Assembly: GCF_017877135.1 (NCBI RefSeq)
Contig: NZ_JAGIPH010000001.1
Coordinates: 1,178,001 to 1,242,000 of the forward strand
From: Neorhizobium galegae
GTDB lineage: Bacteria; Pseudomonadota; Alphaproteobacteria; Rhizobiales; Rhizobiaceae
Direction of reading: 5' to 3'
DNA length: 64,000 bases
Shown here: one piece after another, positions 54,626 to 63,280 of the stretch
How the letters are laid out: each line of letters begins with the position of its first letter
Numbering within the stretch: the stretch's first letter is position 1
The notes under the pieces: model-generated
The model's database searches: none
Told to the model about the DNA's origin: nothing
Seen by the model: the letters and a program-made list of their open reading frames with translations, nothing else
Translations under genes and position numbers: made by a program

Positions 54626-54988
54626 TTGACGCTCGTTAAACGCACGACTTTCGTAACGGTTGCCATTGCCACCTTAAGCCTTCTCGGCCCCATCAACGCC
54701 CATGCAGCACCCGGTTGTGGTCACGCCTCCTGGTATGCGCTGAATTCCAAGACAGCCTCGGGCGAACGCATGAATGCTTCGACGCTGACTGCCGCGCACA
54801 AGTCGCTGGGCTTCGGCACGAAGGTAAAGGTCACCAACAAGCGCAATGGCAAGACGGTCGTCGTGCGGATCAACGATCGCGGTCCGTTCATCAAGGGTCG
54901 CGTCATCGATCTCTCCAAGGCTGCCGCCCAGAACATCGGCATGGTGGCCGCCGGCACTGCCCAGGTCTGCTACGAAGTCATCGGCTGA
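54626..54988 (+). CDS. rlpA: RlpA-like double-psi beta-barrel protein
   Basis: 120 residues: signal peptide to about residue 27 (INAHA) and one RlpA/DPBB domain with [38 protein letters not shown] and [20 protein letters not shown]. RlpA proteins are lytic transglycosylases that cleave naked glycan strands; this short form has no SPOR domain and no lipobox cysteine, so it is probably freely periplasmic. The start is a TTG at 54626 with AGGGGA upstream; no ATG fits a full signal peptide. Confidence 0.88.
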   Translation: MTLVKRTTFVTVAIATLSLLGPINAHAAPGCGHASWYALNSKTASGERMNASTLTAAHKSLGFGTKVKVTNKRNGKTVVVRINDRGPFIKGRVIDLSKAAAQNIGMVAAGTAQVCYEVIG

Positions 54989-55077
54989 CCGGCGCCCGCC
55001 GCCCGCCTCTGACGCCCGCCCTTGCTCTTGCCATGGATCGCGGCTAAACGCGCTGATACACCGTAGGAGAGCAAAAG

Positions 55078-56361
55078 ATGCGTTTGGGCGGACGAATGGC
55101 GGCGGCCATCGAGGTATTGGCCGATATCGAGGCGCGCAAGCGGCCCGTCGCCGATGCCCTCAAGGACTGGGGCCTTGCGCATCGCTTCGCCGGCTCCGGC
55201 GATCGCGCCGCCATCGGCAATATTGTCTATGACGCGCTGCGCATGCGGCTGTCGCATGCCTATCTGATGCAGGACGATGGCAAAGCCGCCCTCGTCTACG
55301 CGGTGCTGCTGCGCCAATGGGGCTTTACGCCGGACACGCTCGGCGCAGAACTCGCCGACGACAAGTTCGCCCCCGCCGCACCGGACCTGACGGCCTTCCT
55401 CGCCCGCGATCTGGGGCAGGCGCCGGCTCACGTGCAGGGCGACATTCCCGAATGGCTGGTTGACGCCTTCCAGGCCGCCTTCGGCGCCGACCGCTGGCTC
55501 GCCGAGGCGAAGGCCATGGCCGAGCGCCCCTCCCTCGATCTGCGCGCCAATACGCTGAAATCCTCCCGCGACAAGGTGGTGAAGGCGCTGGATCGCTCTG
55601 GCGCGAAACCCACCCGCATTGCCCGCCACGGCATTCGCATCGAGAGCGGCACCGGCGCCTCGCGTCTTCCCAATGTCACGGCCGAACTGTCCTTCCAGAA
55701 AGGCTGGTTCGAGGTGCAGGACGAGGGGTCGCAGATCGTTGCCGATCTCGTTCAGCCGTCCGAGGGCCAGCAGGTGCTGGATTACTGCGCCGGCGGTGGC
55801 GGCAAGACGCTGGCGCTTTCGGCAGCCCTCAACAACAAGGGCCAGGTCCATGCCTATGATGCCGACCGCAAGCGCCTTGCCCCGATCATCGAGCGCCTGC
55901 GCCGCGCCGGCACCCGCAATGTGCAGGTGCATGACGATGTGGCCCAGATGAAGGCCTTCGAGGGACGCCTCGATACGGTTCTGGTCGATGCGCCCTGCAC
56001 CGGCACCGGCACCTGGCGCCGCCGGCCGGACACGAAATGGAAGCTGACGCAGAAGAATATCGAGGAGCGGCTGGACCAGCAGCGCGACGCGCTTGCCTCC
56101 GCATCCGCCTATGTGAAGCCGGGCGGCGCGCTCATCTACGTCACCTGCTCGGTGCTGCCGGAAGAAAACGCCCGCCAGGTCGAACGCTTCGTGGCGGAAA
56201 ATCCTTCATTTCAGCCGGTGGCGAGCCTCCCGTCTTACGAAAAGCTGTTTGGCGCAGACGCACCAAAGCCCTATTCCACCGATGGATCGGGCCTGACGCT
56301 GACGCCGGCAAGTACCGGTACGGACGGGTTCTTCTTCTGCCGGCTGCAGCGCAACGCATAA
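55078..56361 (+). CDS. rsmB: rRNA cytosine-C5 methyltransferase, RsmB family
   Basis: 427 residues. N-terminal NusB-like region (to about 140), then the NOL1/NOP2/Sun methyltransferase domain with VLDYCAGGGGKTLALSAAL (SAM motif I), VDAPCTGTGTWRRRPD (release cysteine) and YVTCSVLPEENARQVERF (catalytic cysteine). Probable target C967 of 16S rRNA. Position after rlpA is not an obvious operon. Confidence 0.88.
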   Translation: MRLGGRMAAAIEVLADIEARKRPVADALKDWGLAHRFAGSGDRAAIGNIVYDALRMRLSHAYLMQDDGKAALVYAVLLRQWGFTPDTLGAELADDKFAPAAPDLTAFLARDLGQAPAHVQGDIPEWLVDAFQAAFGADRWLAEAKAMAERPSLDLRANTLKSSRDKVVKALDRSGAKPTRIARHGIRIESGTGASRLPNVTAELSFQKGWFEVQDEGSQIVADLVQPSEGQQVLDYCAGGGGKTLALSAALNNKGQVHAYDADRKRLAPIIERLRRAGTRNVQVHDDVAQMKAFEGRLDTVLVDAPCTGTGTWRRRPDTKWKLTQKNIEERLDQQRDALASASAYVKPGGALIYVTCSVLPEENARQVERFVAENPSFQPVASLPSYEKLFGADAPKPYSTDGSGLTLTPASTGTDGFFFCRLQRNA

Positions 56362-56442
56362 CGACAGTTGCGGTCGGACTTGCGCTTCGTCAAATCAGGC
56401 GTATTCCAGCGCCCCTGGCCCGACCGCCCCTTCAAATCGTTC

Positions 56443-56454
56443 TAATCTAGATTA
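56443..56454. promoter_or_regulatory. Palindromic operator candidate upstream of the imelysin operon
   Basis: TAATCTAGATTA is a perfect 12-bp palindrome, 65 bp upstream of the first imelysin start, inside a longer AT-rich dyad that includes TTCTAA (56440-56445). The position and symmetry fit an iron-responsive site (Irr, RirA or Fur type), and TTCTAA resembles an ICE-box half-site, but I cannot choose among regulators. Confidence 0.45.
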
Positions 56455-56518
56455 TTTGACACTGGTTTTTGTTTGCGTCATGACACGGCAATCGAGATCC
56501 GCCGACGCAGGAGAAACC

Positions 56519-57793
56519 ATGATCCGTAGAACGCTATTGAACGTGAGCCTTGGAGTGCTGGCCGCCTCCGCCGCTTTCATCGTGACGCCGGCCGGCGCTG
56601 CAGAACCGGCAGCGGTTCTTACCCACTACGCCGATCTCGCCCATGCCAAGTATGAGGATGCGCTGACGACGGCAAAGGCGCTCGACGGCGCCATCGACGC
56701 GCTTCTCGCAAAGCCCTCCGAGGCAACGCTTGTCGCAGCGCGCAAGGCCTGGATTGCCGCGCGCGTTCCCTATCAGCAGTCGGAAGTCTACCGCTTCGGC
56801 AATCCGATCGTCGATGAGTGGGAAGGCAAGGTGAACGCCTGGCCGCTGGACGAGGGTCTCATCGATTACGTCGATGCTTCCTATGGCACCGAAAGCGATG
56901 CCAATGCCTTCTACACCGCCAACATCATCGCCAATCCGAAGCTGAAGGTGAATGGCGAGGAAATCGACGCTTCGAAGATCACGCCGGAACTGATCCGCAG
57001 CCTGCATGAGGCGGGCGAAGTGGAAGCCAATGTGACGACCGGCTACCACGCCATCGAATTCCTGCTCTGGGGCCAGGACCTGCACGGCACCGGGCCCGGC
57101 GCCGGCGAGCGTCCCTATACCGATTACGACAAGGCCCATTGCACCAATGGAAATTGTGACCGTCGCGGCGATTACCTGAAGGCCGCCTCCACCGCGCTGG
57201 TCGAAGACCTGCAGGAAATGGTCACCGCCTGGGCGCCCGAGGGCGAAGCCGCAAAGGCGGTCGAAGCCGATCCGAAGGCCGGCCTTACCGCCATCCTCAC
57301 CGGCATGGGCTCGCTCTCCTACGGGGAACTGGCCGGCGAGCGCATGAAACTAGGCCTTCTGTTGCACGATCCGGAAGAAGAGCACGACTGCTTCTCCGAC
57401 AATACGTTCAACTCGCATCTGAACGACGCCATCGGCATCGCGTCGGCCTATAACGGCACCTATACGCGCATCGACGGCACGAAGATGACCGGCCCGTCGC
57501 TGTCGGAAATCGTCAAGGCGAAGGATCCGGCGCTCGATGCCGAAATGACCGCCAAGCTCGACAAGACGCTTGCCGCCATGCATGCCATGGCCAAGCGCGG
57601 CGAAACCGTCGAAGCCTATGACCAGATGATCGGTGAGGGCAATAAGGAAGGCAATGCCGTGGTGCAGGCCGCCATCGACGGGCTGATCGACCAGACCAAG
57701 ACTGTCGAGCGCATCGTCACCGCTCTTGATCTCGGCACGGTCAAGCTGGAAGGATCCGACAGCCTCGACAATCCGAACGCCGTGTTCAAGTAA
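56519..57793 (+). CDS. Imelysin-family periplasmic protein (IrpA-like)
   Basis: 424 residues with a signal peptide (about 1-27). Imelysin/peptidase M75-type helical bundle with two duplicated halves; the GxHxxE motif is intact as GYHAIEFLLWG (Gly175, His177, Glu180). The LLHDPEEEHDCFSDNTFNSH segment in the second half is typical of IrpA-type proteins, which are iron-regulated and implicated in iron handling; peptidase activity has not been supported. The start at 56519 follows GGAG. First gene of the four-gene periplasmic operon. Confidence 0.93.
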   Translation: MIRRTLLNVSLGVLAASAAFIVTPAGAAEPAAVLTHYADLAHAKYEDALTTAKALDGAIDALLAKPSEATLVAARKAWIAARVPYQQSEVYRFGNPIVDEWEGKVNAWPLDEGLIDYVDASYGTESDANAFYTANIIANPKLKVNGEEIDASKITPELIRSLHEAGEVEANVTTGYHAIEFLLWGQDLHGTGPGAGERPYTDYDKAHCTNGNCDRRGDYLKAASTALVEDLQEMVTAWAPEGEAAKAVEADPKAGLTAILTGMGSLSYGELAGERMKLGLLLHDPEEEHDCFSDNTFNSHLNDAIGIASAYNGTYTRIDGTKMTGPSLSEIVKAKDPALDAEMTAKLDKTLAAMHAMAKRGETVEAYDQMIGEGNKEGNAVVQAAIDGLIDQTKTVERIVTALDLGTVKLEGSDSLDNPNAVFK

Positions 57794-57840
57794 GAAGATC
57801 GGAGGGCCGGCCGTTGAACCACGGCCGGCCCGCACCTCCT

Positions 57841-59376
57841 ATGACCCAGCGCCCGGCATTTCTCGCCCTCGTCATTGCCCTGTCCGGCGCAGCCTGCCTT
57901 GCTCCTGCTGCAGCCCTTGGCGCAGCGCCTGGCGCAGAGCAGCGCACCGATCTTTCGCCAAAGGACCGCCAGCGCGTCGACGCCGTCACGGCCGTCACCA
58001 CCGACTTTTCAAAGCCGGAACCCTTCGAGGCCATGGCCGGCGGGGCCGCCACGTCGACAGCACCTGTCGATGCAAACGCCTTCTCGCAATTCTCCGCCAA
58101 TCTGGATTTTTCCGCGCGCGAACAATTTTCGCTCGGCAATGCGCTGTTTTCCAAGCTCTGGGTCGCCGCCCCCTCCTCCACGCAGGCCTCCGACGGGCTC
58201 GGGCCGCTTTACAATGCCCGCTCCTGCCTCAGCTGCCATATCCGCGATGGCCGCGGTCATCCGCCGGAGGGATCTGGCGACGCGACCTCGATGCTTTTGC
58301 GGCTTGCGCGACCGGCCCGCACGCCCGCCGAACAGGCGATGATCGACCGCCACGATCTCCTCAATTTTCCCGATCCGACCTATGGCGAACAACTGCAGGA
58401 TCTGGCGGTGCCTGGTCTTGCCGCCGAAGGCGAAATCGACATCCGCTACGAGGAACAGCCCGTCACGCTAGCCGACGGCACCGTGGTCACGCTGCGCAAA
58501 CCCCGGTATGACGTGTCCAAACGCGCCTATGGCCCGCTTGCCCAAGACACCACGCTCTCCCCGCGCATTGCCCCGCCCATGCCCGGCATGGGACTGATCG
58601 AAGCCATCGCCGAGGCTGATATTCTTGCCAATGTCGATCCGGGCGACCGCAATCATGACGGCGTCTTTGGCAAGGCGGCTGTGGTGAGGGACCACCGCAC
58701 CGGTCGGCTGACCCTCGGCCGCTTCGGCTGGAAGGCGCAGAATGCCAGCGTGCGCGATCAGGTGGCGGCTGCCTTTTCCGGCGACATGGGAATTTCAACG
58801 CCCGACCGGCTCGACCCCTATGGCGACTGCACGGTTGCCCAAACCGCCTGCCATGCGCTGGCCAATGGCGTTCAGCCCCGTCTTGGCGACAGCGAGGCGC
58901 CCGATCCGGTGATGGATCTCGTCACCTTCTATTCGGAAAACCTCGCAGTCCCCATGCGCCGGGATGTCGATGCGCCGGAGGTTCTGGCCGGCAAGGCGCT
59001 GTTTTACACCTCGGGCTGCGCGTCATGCCACAGGCCGAAATATGTCACCCGACGCAACGCCGACGATAAGGCGCTCGCCTTCCAGCTGATCTGGCCCTAT
59101 TCGGATTTTCTGCTGCACGACATGGGCGAAGGCCTGGCGGACGGCCAGACCGTCGGCACGGCCGGTGGCCGCGACTGGCGCACCCCGCCGCTCTGGGGCA
59201 TCGGGCTCACGAAGACCGTCAGCGGCCACAGTTTTTTCCTGCATGACGGCCGCGCCCGCTCCCTCACCGAAGCCATTCTGTGGCATGGTGGCGAGGCGGA
59301 ACGCGCCCGTACCGCATTTTCCGCACTTACCCGGCACGACCGGGATCTGCTTTTGAAATTCCTGGAGACGCTCTGA
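57841..59376 (+). CDS. Di-heme cytochrome-type oxidoreductase, DUF1111
   Basis: 511 residues with a signal peptide (about 1-28). Two CxxCH heme c sites: SCLSCH at 129-133 and GCASCH at 393-397. Family DUF1111, distantly related to MauG/cytochrome c peroxidases (thiol oxidoreductase annotation is common but unproven). The C-terminal half contains TPPLWGIGLTKTVSGHSFFL and LHDGRARSLTEAILWHGGEA, conserved in the family and probably around the second heme. The gene lies 47 bp after the first imelysin, and its stop overlaps the next start (TGATG). Confidence 0.9.
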   Translation: MTQRPAFLALVIALSGAACLAPAAALGAAPGAEQRTDLSPKDRQRVDAVTAVTTDFSKPEPFEAMAGGAATSTAPVDANAFSQFSANLDFSAREQFSLGNALFSKLWVAAPSSTQASDGLGPLYNARSCLSCHIRDGRGHPPEGSGDATSMLLRLARPARTPAEQAMIDRHDLLNFPDPTYGEQLQDLAVPGLAAEGEIDIRYEEQPVTLADGTVVTLRKPRYDVSKRAYGPLAQDTTLSPRIAPPMPGMGLIEAIAEADILANVDPGDRNHDGVFGKAAVVRDHRTGRLTLGRFGWKAQNASVRDQVAAAFSGDMGISTPDRLDPYGDCTVAQTACHALANGVQPRLGDSEAPDPVMDLVTFYSENLAVPMRRDVDAPEVLAGKALFYTSGCASCHRPKYVTRRNADDKALAFQLIWPYSDFLLHDMGEGLADGQTVGTAGGRDWRTPPLWGIGLTKTVSGHSFFLHDGRARSLTEAILWHGGEAERARTAFSALTRHDRDLLLKFLETL

Positions 59377-60485
59377 TGTCGAGATGGCTGTCTGCTCTCG
59401 CGCTCACCCTGTTCCTTGCCACGCCGGGCCTTGCCGAGGAGGTGGATGCGACGGCCCCGTCAAAAACCTTGAGCGAGGAGGCGACGAAACAGGTGATGGC
59501 AAAGGTGGTGGATGACTTCATCCGCCCAGGCTATCGCGCATTTGCCGGAGAGAGCGCCATGCTGACCGATGCCATGGCAGGTCTCTGCGCGGCTCCTTCG
59601 CAAAAGAGCTACGAGGCGGCCCAATCGGCCTTCGAACATGCGGCCAGAAGCTGGTCGCGCATCGAGATCGTCCGGGTCGGACCGGTGCTGGATGCCTACC
59701 GCTTCGAGCGCATCCTGTTTTATCCCGATCGCAAGGGTACCGGCCTTCGCCAAGTGCAGGCCGTGCTGGCAGGCGCCGATGACGGGGCGACATCGCCGGC
59801 CGGTCTTGCGCAGAAAAGCGTTGCCGTGCAGGGGCTCGGCGCCCTGGAATTCGTGCTTTACGGCACCGGCAAGGACGTCCTCCTCAGCGAGAAAGACAGT
59901 TTTCGCTGCCGCTATGGCCTGTCCATTGCCGGCAATGTGCAGCGCATCGCCACCGAACTCACCCAGCTCTGGGACGAGCCGGACGGCATCCAGGAGGACT
60001 GGAAGAACCCCGGCGCGGACAGCGCAGTCTTCCGCGACGGCCATGAAGGTGTCACCGAGGCGCTCGGCATCCTCGTGCATTCGGCAGAGGCCGCGCGCGA
60101 CCAGCGCATCGAAACCTTCTACAAGGGCGAGGCCAACAACACCTTTCCCCGCCAGGCGCTGTTCTGGCGCTCGAAGCTCACCTTCTCCATGCTCGCGGGC
60201 AATCTCGAGGGCATTCACCGGCTGCTGGATACTTCCGGCTTTCGCGATCTTCTCGCTCCGGACCAGCAGCCGATTGTCGGCTCCATCGATGATCTGCTGA
60301 TATCGCTGACAAAGCTGGCAAACGAGATGGAGCCCGATGTGGAAGTGGCCGTTGCCGACCAGGCACAGCGCCAGAAGCTCGATGTTCTGCTGAAAGACAG
60401 CCGTGACCTCATTCTACGTCTCAGCGACGGGCTGGGGGGCGGCCTGGGGCTCGGTGCCGGCTTCTCCTTCTCGGATGGGGACTGA
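59376..60485 (+). CDS. Second imelysin-family protein, divergent motif
   Basis: 369 residues with a signal peptide (about 1-20, GLA-E). Imelysin fold, half-repeat around ALEFVLYGTGKDVLLSE. The GxHxxE motif reads GLGALE (Gly153, Gly155, Glu158): the histidine is replaced by glycine. Other motifs (RVGPVLDAYRFERILFYPDR) resemble the metal-site region of imelysins. Start coupled to the DUF1111 stop. The paralog without His may be a structural partner of the first imelysin or bind a different ligand. Confidence 0.88.
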   Translation: MSRWLSALALTLFLATPGLAEEVDATAPSKTLSEEATKQVMAKVVDDFIRPGYRAFAGESAMLTDAMAGLCAAPSQKSYEAAQSAFEHAARSWSRIEIVRVGPVLDAYRFERILFYPDRKGTGLRQVQAVLAGADDGATSPAGLAQKSVAVQGLGALEFVLYGTGKDVLLSEKDSFRCRYGLSIAGNVQRIATELTQLWDEPDGIQEDWKNPGADSAVFRDGHEGVTEALGILVHSAEAARDQRIETFYKGEANNTFPRQALFWRSKLTFSMLAGNLEGIHRLLDTSGFRDLLAPDQQPIVGSIDDLLISLTKLANEMEPDVEVAVADQAQRQKLDVLLKDSRDLILRLSDGLGGGLGLGAGFSFSDGD

Positions 60486-60486
60486 C

Positions 60487-61569
60487 ATGGTGCGCACCGG
60501 CGAGATCGACCGGCGCCAGTTCATGCGCGCCGCCGGCATCGGCTTCCTGGCCGCCCTTGCGCCGCAGAACCTTTATGCGCTGGAGCGGGCGGATGCCGTC
60601 TTTGCCGCGGGCTTCAGAAGCCCTGATGGCACCTATGGCATTGCCACGACCACTGCCGAGGGCCGGATCATCGACCGTATTGCGCTTCCTGCCCGCGCCC
60701 ACGGCCTTGCCTATTGCAAGGTCACCGGACGCGGCGTTGCCTTTGCCCGCCGCCCCGGCACCTTCGCGATGATTTTCGATCCGAAGGGGGGTGAACAACC
60801 GGTGCTGATCCACGCGCCGGAGGGCCGCCATTACTATGGTCACGGCTATTTTTCCCCCGACGGGCGCCTGCTCTATGCCAGCGAAAACGACTTCGATGGC
60901 AATCGCGGCATGATCGGGCTTTACGATGCAACAAACGGCTTTGCCCGCATCGGCGAGTTCGAGGCCGCCGGCATCGGCACCCACGACATGACCGTCTCCG
61001 ATGACGGGCGCCACCTGATTGTCGCCAATGGCGGCATCGAAACCCATCCGGATTTCGGCCGCACCAAGCTTAATCTCGACCGCATGCAGCCGTCGCTCGT
61101 CCTTCTGGATGCCGCGAGCGGCCATGTGGTGCAGCGTCACGCGCTGCCGGCCCATCTCAGCCAGCTCTCCACCCGGCATCTGGATGTGGATGAGGGCGGG
61201 CGCATCTGGTTTGCCTGCCAGTATGAAGGGCCCCGCAGCGACCTGCCGCCGCTTGCCGGCTCGTTTGCGCTGGGGGAAGACCTGCGTTTCGTGTCGCTTC
61301 CGGACGAAACCACCCAGCGGCTGGGAAATTATGTCGGCGCCATCGCCGTCAACCGCAAGGAGCGGTTGGTCGGCCTGGCCTCCCCCAAGGTTGGGGCTGC
61401 TGTCATCCTTGATACCCGGAGCGGCCGGGTGATTACCGAACAGGCGATTGCCGATGCGGCAGGCATTGCCGGTGCGCCGCAGGGTCTTGCCGTTTCCTCC
61501 TATGACGGGCGCCTCGCCGTAACCCGCTCGGAGGTTGCCTGGGACCAGCATCTCGTGCACCTTGCCTAA
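60487..61569 (+). CDS. TAT-exported DUF1513 beta-propeller-like protein
   Basis: 360 residues. A twin-arginine signal (DRRQFMRAAGIGFLAALAP, Arg9-Arg10) leads to a mature protein from about residue 32 rich in repeated beta-strand motifs, with GHGYFSPDGRLLYASENDF and THDMTVSDDGRHLIVANGGI, as in propeller folds. TAT export implies folding in the cytoplasm, possibly with a cofactor. Begins 1 bp after the second imelysin; the longer upstream frame lies in that gene. Confidence 0.88.
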   Translation: MVRTGEIDRRQFMRAAGIGFLAALAPQNLYALERADAVFAAGFRSPDGTYGIATTTAEGRIIDRIALPARAHGLAYCKVTGRGVAFARRPGTFAMIFDPKGGEQPVLIHAPEGRHYYGHGYFSPDGRLLYASENDFDGNRGMIGLYDATNGFARIGEFEAAGIGTHDMTVSDDGRHLIVANGGIETHPDFGRTKLNLDRMQPSLVLLDAASGHVVQRHALPAHLSQLSTRHLDVDEGGRIWFACQYEGPRSDLPPLAGSFALGEDLRFVSLPDETTQRLGNYVGAIAVNRKERLVGLASPKVGAAVILDTRSGRVITEQAIADAAGIAGAPQGLAVSSYDGRLAVTRSEVAWDQHLVHLA

Positions 61570-61639
61570 GGGCACACATCCGTCGCGACGCTTCGCCTCA
61601 ACCCATGGTTATCGGCGCAAACTGCCCTAGTTAGGCCGC

Positions 61640-62092
61640 ATGAAAAAGCTTCTCGTCCATCTCCTGTTCATTCTCGTCGTGGTCGGCCTTGGGGCTTTGA
61701 TCGGCGTCTCAAACGTGCCGGGCCACTGGTACCAGTCCTTGCAGAAGCCCCCTTTCAATCCGCCGAACTGGATTTTCGGGCCGGTCTGGACTGCGCTTTA
61801 CGTGCTGATCGGCATCGCCGGGGCTCGTCTCTGGCTTCAGGCGCCGGCCTCCAGCCGCACGCAGCTGTGGTTTGGCCAGATGGCGCTGAATTTTCTCTGG
61901 ACGCCGGCCTTCTTCGGCATGGAAAGCACCGCCCTCGGCCTCGTCGTCATCATCCCGCTCTTTGCCTCTATCCTCGTCTTCATCGGCAAGAACTGGCAGC
62001 CGGACCGCGTGAGCGCCCTCCTCTTTGTGCCCTATGCCGTCTGGGTGGGATTTGCGAGCCTGCTCAACCTTTCGCTTTTCCTTCTGAATTAG
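61640..62092 (+). CDS. tspO: TspO/MBR family protein
   Basis: 150 residues, five membrane helices. TspO signatures NVPGHWYQSLQKPPFNPPNW, FGPVWTALYVLIGIAGARLW and QMALNFLWTPAFFG are intact. TspO binds porphyrins and in Rhodobacter modulates tetrapyrrole-linked gene expression; here it lies just after an iron-type operon, which may be meaningful or accidental. 70-bp gap from DUF1513 gene. Confidence 0.93.
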   Translation: MKKLLVHLLFILVVVGLGALIGVSNVPGHWYQSLQKPPFNPPNWIFGPVWTALYVLIGIAGARLWLQAPASSRTQLWFGQMALNFLWTPAFFGMESTALGLVVIIPLFASILVFIGKNWQPDRVSALLFVPYAVWVGFASLLNLSLFLLN

Positions 62093-62155
62093 CCTTAGGC
62101 TTGCGGCCCGGCGCCGGCCATGCCACTTTCGCGGCCGCACAAGGAATGGCAGGGC

Positions 62156-62605
62156 ATGGACGATATCGATCCGGGAGATTTTCGCGCACGTGTGAGGCGC
62201 AGTTTCGATCGCCAGCAGGCGATGGTGACCATCGGGGCGAAACTGACCCGCGTCGAACAGGCCATGGTCGAGATCGAAATGCCCTTCGATGCAAAACTCA
62301 CCCAGCAGCACGGCTTTCTGCATGCCGGCGTCATTGCCACCGGCCTCGATGCCGCCTGCGGGTATGCCGCCTATACGGTGATCGAGCCGGAAGCTTCGAT
62401 CCTGACCATCGAGTTCAAGGTCAACCTGATGTCGCCGGGACGCGGAGAGCGCTTTCTCTTTCGCGGCGAAATCACCAAACCCGGCTCCACCATCATCGTG
62501 GCCGATGGTCGCGCCTATGCCTTGAGCGACGGCCCGGCAAAACTGATTGCCTCGATGAGCGGCAGCATGATGGTGATCCGCGGCAGGCAGGATATTTCCG
62601 GATGA
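62156..62605 (+). CDS. PaaI-type hotdog thioesterase
   Basis: 149 residues. Hotdog fold with the PaaI-like active-site helix: QQHGFLHAGVIATGLDAACG, followed by LTIEFKVNLMSPGRGERFLF and the PGSTIIVADGRAYAL strand. Substrate acyl-CoA unknown. The ATG at 62156 has AAGGA ten bases upstream; an ATG at 62120 is possible. Its stop overlaps the next start (ATGA). Confidence 0.85.
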   Translation: MDDIDPGDFRARVRRSFDRQQAMVTIGAKLTRVEQAMVEIEMPFDAKLTQQHGFLHAGVIATGLDAACGYAAYTVIEPEASILTIEFKVNLMSPGRGERFLFRGEITKPGSTIIVADGRAYALSDGPAKLIASMSGSMMVIRGRQDISG

Positions 62606-63240
62606 GTTTTGAACTTTTGACCATCGCCGACCGATCCGTCCTCTTCGTCATGGCCGTGGATGCCGAATATGGCACGCACCTGAGGGCGCGCATCCGCCCG
62701 CTGATGACCGGCGTCGGACCGGTGGAGGCCGCCATTGCCGTGACAGGCACGCTGACAAGGCTTCAGGCGCAGGACAATCTTCCCGATCTCGTTGTCTGCC
62801 TCGGATCTGCCGGATCGCGGAGCCTCAAACAGACAGGCGTCTATCAGGTCTCCTCCGTCGGCTACCGCGATATGGATGCCTCGCCGCTTGGTTTCGAAAA
62901 GGGCCGCACCCCCTTTCTCGATCTGCCGGCCGCAGTTGTTCTGCCGCATGCCATTCCCGGCATCCCCGCAGCCTCGCTCTCCACCGGCGGCCACATCATT
63001 TCGGGCCCGGCCTATGATGCGATTGAGGCAGAGATGGTCGACATGGAAACCTTTGCGGTGCTGCGCGCAGCGCAAGGTTTTGGCGTGCCGCTGATCGGGC
63101 TTCGCGGTATTTCCGACGGCAAGGCGGAACTTGCCCATGTGGGAGACTGGACCGAGTATCTGCATGTGATTGACGAAAAACTCGCAGATGCCGTCGATCG
63201 TCTCGCACAGGCCCTGATTTCCGGCGATTTGGCGCTCTGA
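62602..63240 (+). CDS. 5'-methylthioadenosine/S-adenosylhomocysteine nucleosidase-like protein
   Basis: 212 residues, somewhat shorter than the 230-residue MtnN. Nucleoside phosphorylase fold: VLFVMAVDAEYGTHLRARIR, MTGVGPVEAAIAVTG, VVCLGSAGSR, and the ligand-binding EMVDMETFAVLRAAQGFGV, with the catalytic Asp in GISDGKAEL. It would cleave MTA and SAH in methyl recycling. Coupled to the thioesterase gene by ATGA; guaA follows after 40 bp. Whether it is MtnN itself or a specialised relative is open. Confidence 0.82.
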   Translation: MSFELLTIADRSVLFVMAVDAEYGTHLRARIRPLMTGVGPVEAAIAVTGTLTRLQAQDNLPDLVVCLGSAGSRSLKQTGVYQVSSVGYRDMDASPLGFEKGRTPFLDLPAAVVLPHAIPGIPAASLSTGGHIISGPAYDAIEAEMVDMETFAVLRAAQGFGVPLIGLRGISDGKAELAHVGDWTEYLHVIDEKLADAVDRLAQALISGDLAL

Positions 63241-63280
63241 CCCGGTTGCGAAAAGCGGAAGTTTTCATTAAAGGCTCGCC

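Noticed and set aside
61867..63240. A 457-codon plus-strand frame reading into the nucleosidase
   Set aside because: The upstream part overlaps tspO and the thioesterase in another frame; the true gene starts at 62602 with an ATGA overlap.
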